A stretch of DNA of 14,172 nucleotides. It comes from Candidatus Falkowbacteria bacterium LH_S3 (GTDB lineage Bacteria > Patescibacteriota > Patescibacteriia > Patescibacteriales > JAGXOH01). Both the position numbers and the translations under genes were made by a program. The notes below the pieces were generated by a model. That model searched no databases. It saw nothing but the letters and a program-made list of their open reading frames with translations, and had not been told where the DNA came from. This document shows, piece after piece, positions 6,610 through 14,172 of this stretch (within the stretch, counting starts at the first letter, position 1; every line of letters starts with the position of its first letter). Where the stretch lies: contig JAGXOH010000016.1 of the NCBI GenBank assembly GCA_023659985.1, forward strand, positions 1 to 14,172, in the 5' to 3' direction.

Positions 6610-8436
6610 TTATTCAACTGTTACTGACTTTGCTAAATTCCTAGGCTTATCTACATCTTTACCTTTTATTACAGCCATATGATAAGCAAAAAGTTGCAAA
6701 GGAATTACAGACAAAATCGGAGTTAGCATTTCCAAGGTCTTGGGAATATAAATAACTTCATCTACAATGCCGGCTACTTCTTTATTACCTTCAGTAGTTA
6801 TGGCAATAACATTTCCGCCACGCGCTTTTATTTCTTGGATATTACCTAAATTTTTTTCATAAACACTGTCTTCAGGAACAAGAAAAATAGAGGGAAAATT
6901 TTTGTCTATCAAAGCTAAGGAACCATGCTTAATTTCCCCTCCGGCAAAACCTTCAGCGTGAATATAAGATATCTCTTTTAATTTTAAAGCTCCCTCAAGT
7001 GCTATGGGATAATTATATTTTCTCCCTAAGAAAGCAAAGTTAGGTACTTGATAATATTTTTTAGCAATACCGGCTATTTTTTCTTCATTTTCCAAAACCT
7101 TTGATATCTTTTCCTGAAGTTTCTCTAATTCCTGAACAATTCTTTGCCCCATAGGAAAAGACATATTTCGTATTCTACCCAAATAAACAGTCAAAAGAGA
7201 CAAAGTCACTAATTGAGAAGTAAAAGCTTTAGTAGAAGCTACGGCAATCTCTGGGCCTATGTGATTGTATATGCCGGCAGTAGTAGCTCGAGCTACACTG
7301 GAGCTAACCACATTGACTATACCTAAAGTAGTTATATACTTTTTATTTGCCTCCTTGATGGCTGTTAAAGTATCAGCGGTTTCACCTGATTGACTAACTC
7401 CTAAAATAACAGAATTTTTATTAAAGCAATATTTACGATATCGAAATTCAGAACCTACTATAGATTTAGTAGACAAGTCAGCATATTCTTCCAACATATA
7501 TTCTCCTACTAAACAAGCATAATAAGCGGTGCCACAAGCTACACTAATTAAATCTTTCATATCATTCAATTCCTTGGCTATATTATCCAAACCACCTAAT
7601 TTAACATTTCCTTCTTCAGCAACTAATCTTCCTCTCAAACTATCTGTTACTGTTTCTGGCTGCCCGCAAATTTCTTTTAACATAAAATGCGGATATCCAT
7701 TTTTCTCTAATTGTTCAATACTCCAATCCACATACATGGCTTTTTTCTTCTTGTATTCATTAGCTAAATTAAAGATATCAAAATTAGATCCATTTATATC
7801 AACTATTTCTTCATCTTCTAAATAGATAACATCCCTTGTTTGCTTAATTATGGCAGTAACATCAGAAGCAACAATTACTCCGTCTTCAGCCAACCCCAAA
7901 ACCAAAGGACTGCCTTTTTTAACTGCCACTAATCTGGATGGTTCATCTTTATGAAAAGCCACAAAACTATAAGCACCTTCTATGTCATGCAGAGATTTTT
8001 TCAAAGCTTGAGCAAGATCTCCTTGATAATACTTTTCAATCAAATGCGCGACTACTTCTGTATCAGTTTCTGAGCTGAATTTATGTCCTTCTTTTTGCAA
8101 TTGCTTTTTCAATTTTTGATGATTTTCAATTATTCCATTATGAACTAACCATATTTTTCCTTGGCAATCACAATGAGGATGGGCATTTGCTTCTGTAGGT
8201 GTTCCATGAGTTGCCCAACGAGTGTGAGCTATACCAACATTTCCTTCAATTTGTTTATCTCCTATTTTTGCTTCCAATTCTTTTATCTCTCCTACTGCTT
8301 TACGATTGTATATTTTATCATTGTCTTTAATAGCTATACCAGAAGAATCATACCCCCGATATTCCAAACGTCTTAGTCCGTCTAACAAAATCATTAGAGA
8401 ATTTTTTTGTCCTGAATATCCAACTATGCCACACAT
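6610..8436 (-). CDS. glmS: Glutamine--fructose-6-phosphate aminotransferase (isomerizing)
   Basis: It converts fructose-6-phosphate plus glutamine to glucosamine-6-phosphate, the entry to UDP-GlcNAc, peptidoglycan and surface sugars, in the cytoplasm. The start is placed at 8436 so that the protein begins MCGIVGYSG: the Cys after the initiator Met is the glutaminase nucleophile and must become N-terminal, so the longer frame from 8472 (12 extra residues) is rejected. The 608 residues equal the usual length. The glutaminase domain shows RRLEYRGYDSSGIA, HTRWATHG, NAHPH and HNGIIENH; two SIS sugar-isomerase domains follow with SVACGTAYYA, GVSQSGETADT, IAVASTKAFTSQ and AEGFAGGEIKHGSLALI; the end is KPRNLAKSVTVE, typical of the active-site C-tail. 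It lies downstream of the rRNA terminator and has a long structured leader. No Shine-Dalgarno sequence is evident. Confidence 0.97.
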   Translation of the reverse strand: MCGIVGYSGQKNSLMILLDGLRRLEYRGYDSSGIAIKDNDKIYNRKAVGEIKELEAKIGDKQIEGNVGIAHTRWATHGTPTEANAHPHCDCQGKIWLVHNGIIENHQKLKKQLQKEGHKFSSETDTEVVAHLIEKYYQGDLAQALKKSLHDIEGAYSFVAFHKDEPSRLVAVKKGSPLVLGLAEDGVIVASDVTAIIKQTRDVIYLEDEEIVDINGSNFDIFNLANEYKKKKAMYVDWSIEQLEKNGYPHFMLKEICGQPETVTDSLRGRLVAEEGNVKLGGLDNIAKELNDMKDLISVACGTAYYACLVGEYMLEEYADLSTKSIVGSEFRYRKYCFNKNSVILGVSQSGETADTLTAIKEANKKYITTLGIVNVVSSSVARATTAGIYNHIGPEIAVASTKAFTSQLVTLSLLTVYLGRIRNMSFPMGQRIVQELEKLQEKISKVLENEEKIAGIAKKYYQVPNFAFLGRKYNYPIALEGALKLKEISYIHAEGFAGGEIKHGSLALIDKNFPSIFLVPEDSVYEKNLGNIQEIKARGGNVIAITTEGNKEVAGIVDEVIYIPKTLEMLTPILSVIPLQLFAYHMAVIKGKDVDKPRNLAKSVTVE

Positions 8437-8465
8437 AGGTTTAATGAATTCAAATGTCAAAACTG

Positions 8466-8505
8466 GTGTCAAATGAATAGAGATATTTTTTTATCCATTT
8501 GACAC
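8466..8505 (-). promoter_or_regulatory. 14-bp-stem hairpin in the glmS leader
   Basis: Reading the minus strand, GUGUCAAAUGGAUA (8505-8492) pairs with UAUUCAUUUGACAC (8479-8466), one pair being G-U, around a 12-base AU-rich loop. The stem ends 29 bases before the glmS ATG. It lacks a U-run, so it is not an ordinary terminator. It could affect stability or translation of glmS or be a small repeat; the related TTTGACATTTG follows it immediately. Confidence 0.5.
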
Positions 8506-8519
8506 TTTGTTTTCAATTT

Positions 8520-8535
8520 CCTACCTCTAGGCAGG
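8520..8535 (-). other. Small hairpin CCUGCC-UAGA-GGUAGG in the glmS leader
   Basis: On the minus strand six bases pair (one G-U) around a UAGA tetraloop, 14 bases upstream of the larger hairpin. Purpose unknown. Confidence 0.35.
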
Positions 8536-8582
8536 TAAACATTTGATATTTAAGTTTAATATTAAGCTTTTAAACTTATAGT

Positions 8583-8588
8583 ATTATA
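8583..8588 (-). promoter_or_regulatory. Candidate -10 element for glmS
   Basis: TATAAT on the minus strand, just downstream of the rRNA terminator and about 150 bases before the glmS start. No good -35 lies at 16-18 bases, so the call is weak; transcription from here would include both leader hairpins. Confidence 0.35.
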
Positions 8589-8600
8589 CACCAAATTTTC

Positions 8601-8629
8601 TTAATAAAAAACACGCCTTAAGCGTGTTT
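8601..8629 (-). terminator. Intrinsic terminator of the 23S-5S operon
   Basis: Minus-strand AAACACGC (8629-8622), loop UUAAG, GCGUGUUU (8616-8609), then a U-run continuing into UUUAUUAAG. It lies about 28 bases after the 5S 3' end and before glmS, separating rRNA from glmS transcription. Confidence 0.85.
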
Positions 8630-8656
8630 AAATTTATATGAATTGAAATCCAAAAT

Positions 8657-8774
8657 TCCCGGCATCGACCTACTCTCCCAGGGCATTACGCCCAAGTACC
8701 ATCGGCGCTGAAGGGCTTAACTTCTGAGTTCGAGATGGGAATCAGGTGTTTCCCCTTCGCTAACGACACCGGAA
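8657..8774 (-). rRNA. rrf: 5S ribosomal RNA
   Basis: The minus strand contains the conserved blocks CACCTGATTCCCATCTCGAA, CAGAAGTTAAG and GATGGTACT near the middle and GGGAGAGTAGG near the 3' end. The ends pair as terminal helix I (TTTCCGG with CCGGGAA, and AAAA/TTTT just outside). Length is about 117 bases, normal for 5S. It follows 23S in the same direction after a spacer of about 250 bp without a tRNA. The ends are set by the helix and are good to a few bases. Confidence 0.95.
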
Positions 8775-8775
8775 A

Positions 8776-9026
8776 TTTTAGATTCCAAAAAAAGTTAATT
8801 AAAAATCAAATCTCAAAATACAAAATAATGAAAAAAATTCAAAAAGAATAAAAAAGGACAAATTTCAATGTAACAACCCTAAATAAATTACAATAACAAT
8901 TCAAAACAGTCCCCCATTTTAAAAATTGTAGTTTGAAATTTATTTACATCTTGTAATTTGTAATTTAATGCTTACTAAATCATTTTTATTAAAAGTATAC
9001 ACTCTATCTTTTTTAAAATCAAAAAA
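8776..9026. other. 23S-5S spacer, AT-rich, no tRNA
   Basis: The spacer is A-rich on the plus strand, with degenerate period-7 sequence (TTGTAAT at 8951 and 8958). The 3' half of a 23S processing stem lies at 8989-9002. I find no tRNA cloverleaf and no coding frame. Confidence 0.6.
8989..9002 (-). other. 3' arm of a 23S precursor-processing stem
   Basis: On the minus strand this reads GTGTATACTTTTAA and is perfectly complementary to the sequence 5' of 23S (12092-12079, TTAAAAGTATACAC). Such stems outside 23S are RNase III-type processing sites in bacteria; the pairing is seen, the processing is inferred. Confidence 0.6.
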
Positions 9027-12047
<3,021 letters not shown>

Positions 12048-12345
12048 ATTTCTGGTCTTAAATGTGAGTTTTACTCAGGTGTATACTTTTAACTTTGTAT
12101 TTATCATTATATTAAATTGTCAAAGTTCAATTATATCCTCATACCTCTATATTTTAAAAAATGCAACTATCTCTGTTTTTAAAAAATACAGAAGTGTAAA
12201 GATATAATTTTATTTACTTAAATTCTTAAAATAAACTTTATAAATTAAAAAAATCACTTTCAAACGGATTTCAATGTTTTTTTACTCACCGATCAAAAGC
12301 TTAATTTATAATCAAAATATTTATTTTTTGTCTCTTACTTAAATT
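12048..12345 (-). other. Leader of the 23S transcript
   Basis: This is about 290 bases of AT-rich sequence between the promoter and mature 23S. It holds the 5' processing arm (12079-12092), a small GAGT-AAA-ACTC hairpin next to 23S, and a hairpin-like CTGT...ACAG element near 12174-12193. No tRNA, no 16S 3' end and no anti-Shine-Dalgarno sequence is seen. Confidence 0.6.
12079..12092 (-). other. 5' arm of the 23S precursor-processing stem
   Basis: Minus-strand TTAAAAGTATACAC pairs perfectly with GTGTATACTTTTAA beyond the 3' end of 23S (9002-8989). The stem encloses 23S alone, as expected for a precursor that does not include 16S. Confidence 0.6.
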
Positions 12346-12373
12346 ATTATATAGGAATATAAATATATGTCAA
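12346..12373 (-). promoter_or_regulatory. Consensus sigma-70-type promoter for 23S-5S
   Basis: On the minus strand TTGACA (12373-12368), a 16-base spacer and TATAAT (12351-12346) both match consensus exactly. Transcription should start near 12339, about 290 bases upstream of 23S. The -35 box lies inside a palindrome (TATGTC-AA-GACATA, 12366-12379) and at the edge of the transposase remnant. Confidence 0.75.
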
Positions 12374-12700
12374 GACATAGTCTTTTCCAGACAATAGACA
12401 AGGCAGGTCAACAATGATTTTACTGTCAGATACAAGAATAACTGGTTTCAATTGGCTGAGAAGCAATCTGCTTTAGTTAGAAAGAAAGAAAAAGTTACGG
12501 TTGAAGAAAGAATTGATAATTCAATCTTTGTTTCTTTAAGAGGAAGATATCTTAATTATACCACTCTACCGGGAAGGCCAAAGAAAATCGTTGAGCCAAA
12601 GACTCCAGTGTTGGGTGCTAGTAAATCTTCCAGGAAACCACCAGCTGATCATCCTTGGAGAAAGCCATTTTTAATTCAAAAGAACAAAACTAAAAAATAA
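12366..12700 (+). pseudogene. C-terminal remnant of an ISNCY-like transposase
   Basis: From about 12407 the plus strand reads VNNDFTVRYKNNWFQLAEKQ, and further on EERIDNSIFVSLRGRYLNYTTLP, GRPKKI and PPADHPWRKPF, ending TAA at 12698-12700. I recognise this as the C-terminal domain of ISNCY-family transposases. A frame that starts at TTG 12452 would be only 82 codons and begins inside the domain. Upstream, homology seems to continue in another frame (SRHSLFQT, about 12370-12393), with a stop and frameshift near 12395, and the catalytic DDE part is missing. It cannot transpose. It lies between the 23S promoter and the valS-side repeats, where a 16S gene would be expected in a normal operon. Confidence 0.8.
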
Positions 12701-12734
12701 TAAAAATTCATCGGTATGACATTTTTAAATTGCT

Positions 12735-12748
12735 TTGACAGGTGTCAA
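12735..12748. repeat. Palindrome TTGACA-GG-TGTCAA
   Basis: Six-base perfect arms lie 35 bases after the transposase remnant. It resembles the TATGTC-AA-GACATA palindrome on the remnant's other side; the pair might be relics of element ends, but this is not established. Confidence 0.35.
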
Positions 12749-12785
12749 GAAAGAGATTTACAAAAATTTGCCTTCAGCTTTTTTC

Positions 12786-12877
12786 TTTCAACTTTAAACT
12801 TTGAACTTTCGACAATTAAGTTCCGCTTAATTTACTTTCAACTTTCAACATTCAACAATTTGTCGGCAAATTTTTTT
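12786..12877. repeat. Heptamer/palindrome repeat module upstream of valS
   Basis: Heptamers TTTCAAC, TTTAAAC, TTTGAAC, TTTCGAC (12786-12813) are followed by palindrome AATTAAG-TTCCG-CTTAATT (12814-12832), heptamers TTTCAAC twice and ATTCAAC (12836-12856), and AATTTG-TCGG-CAAATT with a T-run (12857-12877). Bases 12813-12856 match 6379-6422 at 41 of 44 positions in the same orientation. The last hairpin with T-run could act as a weak plus-strand terminator. Confidence 0.8.
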
Positions 12878-12879
12878 CC

Positions 12880-12908
12880 TTGCCAAAAATAGTTAATTTT
12901 GTTAGTCT
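12880..12908 (+). promoter_or_regulatory. Extended -10 promoter of valS
   Basis: TTGCCA (12880-12885), 17-base spacer, TAGTCT (12903-12908) preceded by TGT (extended -10). The expected start, seven bases after the -10 box, is 12915, the A of the valS ATG, so the message would be leaderless. Confidence 0.5.
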
Positions 12909-12914
12909 ATTATT

Positions 12915-14172
12915 ATGAAACAAGAAATGGAAAAGGCTTATAATGCCGCTAATTACGAAAATGAAATTTATGAAAAATGGGAGATGTCAGGGTTTTTTAA
13001 TCCTGATAATTTAGATTTAGCCAAAGATGCTCCCAACTATTCCATAGTAATGCCTCCACCTAATGTTACTGGCGATCTGCACATAGGTCATGTTGCTATG
13101 CTTGCTTACCAAGATAGTTTAATTCGTTTTTATAGGATGCAAGGTTATCGATCAGTGTGGATTCCAGGGACTGATCATGCCGCTATTGCCACTCAAACCA
13201 AAGTGGAGAAAAAATTACAACAAGAAGAAGGGAAGAGTAGATATGAATATAGCAGGGAAGAATTCTTGGAAAAAGTAAAGCAATTCGCTCAAGAATCTCA
13301 TAACAACATAGTTAATCAGATTAAGAAGATGGGCAGTTCTTGCGATTGGGAACGTGAGGCCTATACTTTAGATAGAGTTAGAACTAAAACTGTTCGTCAA
13401 GTATTTAAAATGATGCACGAGGATGGATTAATTTATCAAGGAGAAAGAATAGTTAATTGGTGCCCAAGGTGTCATTCTACATTAGCTGATGATGAAGCGG
13501 AATACAAACAACAGAAATCCAAGCTTTACTTTTTAAAATACACTCCTGACTTGCCAATAACTATTGCCACCACTAGGCCAGAAACTAAGCTGGGAGATAC
13601 GGCTATTGCCGTGCATCCGGACGATAATAGGTATCAAGATTATATAGGAAAGACTTTTAAGGTTAATTTTTTAGGGATTTTGTTAAAGCTTAAAGTGATT
13701 GCTGACAAAGGGATAGATCCGGAATTCGGGACAGGCGCCTTAGGGGTTACCCCGGCTCATTCAGTAGCGGATTGGGAATTTGCTGAAAACAATGATTTGG
13801 ATATAGTAAAAGTAATTAACGAGGATGGAAAAATCAGGAATGGTTTTGGAGAATTTTCAGGCAAAGACGTTGAACAAGCTCGAAAAATAATCGTAGACAA
13901 ATTAAGAAGTGAAAAATTATTGGAAAAAGAAGAGGAAATAGAGAATAATATTTCTTTATGTTATCGTTGCGATACGCCTATAGAGCCATTACCAAGTTTA
14001 CAATGGTTTATAAATGTTAATAAAAAGATTCCTAAATTCGGCAAAACCATAAAAAAATTGTGCCAAGACGCTGTTAATAAAGGAGTTTTTGGTAGAGAGC
14101 CTATTCGTATAATACCTCAAAGATTTGAAAAACATTATTTTAATTGGATAGATAATTTACGAGATTGGTGCA
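12915..14172 (+). CDS. valS: Valyl-tRNA synthetase, N-terminal part (cut by window end)
   Basis: It charges tRNA-Val with valine in the cytoplasm. The frame is open for 419 codons to the window end; bacterial ValRS has about 850-950 residues. It has the class I pattern PPPNVTGDLHIGH (HIGH box, residues 47-59) and GTDHAAIATQ, then WCPRCHSTLADDEAEY at the start of the editing (CP1) insertion, ATTRPETKLGDTAIAVHPDD with the conserved editing-site residues, GTGALGVTPAHSVADWEF, and CYRCDTPIEPLPSLQWFI at the return to the catalytic core. CPRC and CYRC could form a zinc ribbon. The KMSKS loop and anticodon-binding part lie beyond the window. The ATG at 12915 fits the promoter; a second ATG at 12927 (MEKAYNAANYE) is an alternative. 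No Shine-Dalgarno sequence precedes either. Confidence 0.96.
   Translation, partial: MKQEMEKAYNAANYENEIYEKWEMSGFFNPDNLDLAKDAPNYSIVMPPPNVTGDLHIGHVAMLAYQDSLIRFYRMQGYRSVWIPGTDHAAIATQTKVEKKLQQEEGKSRYEYSREEFLEKVKQFAQESHNNIVNQIKKMGSSCDWEREAYTLDRVRTKTVRQVFKMMHEDGLIYQGERIVNWCPRCHSTLADDEAEYKQQKSKLYFLKYTPDLPITIATTRPETKLGDTAIAVHPDDNRYQDYIGKTFKVNFLGILLKLKVIADKGIDPEFGTGALGVTPAHSVADWEFAENNDLDIVKVINEDGKIRNGFGEFSGKDVEQARKIIVDKLRSEKLLEKEEEIENNISLCYRCDTPIEPLPSLQWFINVNKKIPKFGKTIKKLCQDAVNKGVFGREPIRIIPQRFEKHYFNWIDNLRDWC

Noticed and set aside
8437..8472. Upstream start of glmS giving 12 extra N-terminal residues
   Set aside because: The glutaminase nucleophile Cys must be exposed right after the initiator Met, as in MCGIVGYSG; the extension would block it.
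8437..8600. glmS ribozyme-riboswitch in the glmS leader
   Set aside because: The hairpins seen do not show the conserved ribozyme core or its pseudoknot, and the sequence is dominated by AT-rich repeats.
12048..12914. tRNA or 16S rRNA between 23S and valS
   Set aside because: No cloverleaf, no CCA end and no conserved 16S block could be found on either strand.

Overview
The window looks like a chromosomal piece of a low-G+C bacterium (roughly one third G+C by eye outside one island). I think a Patescibacteria (CPR) genome is most likely. The clues are a 23S-5S pair not joined to a 16S gene, start codons mostly without Shine-Dalgarno sequences, intergenic spaces full of 7-bp-period repeats, and a bacterial endonuclease Q. 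This is inference: no 16S gene is present to place it.

Left part (1-4388), all minus strand: a broken Schlafen/AlbA_2-type ATP-binding regulator carrying an in-frame TAA and cut off abruptly near position 28. Then come three genes of clearly higher G+C (DUF72 protein, membrane-anchored endonuclease/exonuclease/phosphatase protein, NAD-dependent sugar-nucleotide epimerase). A ~50-bp imperfect direct repeat lies just downstream of the first and the last of these three, which suggests imported accessory genes.

Middle part (4424-8436), minus strand, low G+C: endonuclease Q (repair of deaminated bases) with a C-terminal QQELF sequence that looks like a sliding-clamp-binding motif; a stand-alone CheY-like receiver with its own terminator; a 425-bp spacer packed with heptamer tandem repeats and small perfect palindromes; and glmS (glucosamine-6-phosphate synthase, first step to UDP-GlcNAc and peptidoglycan) with a long leader that contains a 14-bp-stem hairpin.

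rRNA part (8600-12373), minus strand: 5S and 23S rRNA genes read 23S to 5S, ending at an intrinsic terminator. Upstream of 23S there is neither a 16S gene nor a tRNA. There is a consensus TTGACA-16-TATAAT promoter, and a 14-bp inverted repeat outside both ends of 23S that can form a precursor-processing stem. The operon is therefore split.

Right part (12366-14172), plus strand: the C-terminal remnant of an ISNCY-like transposase sits exactly where a 16S gene would be expected. It is followed by another heptamer-repeat/palindrome module, which shares 41 of 44 bases with the one next to glmS, and by the first 419 codons of valS (valyl-tRNA synthetase), whose promoter predicts a leaderless message.

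No single new multi-gene system is obvious. The points most worth a second look are the split rRNA operon with a transposon scar at the break, the modular heptamer repeats, the endonuclease Q with its clamp motif, and the repeat-flanked G+C-rich gene block.
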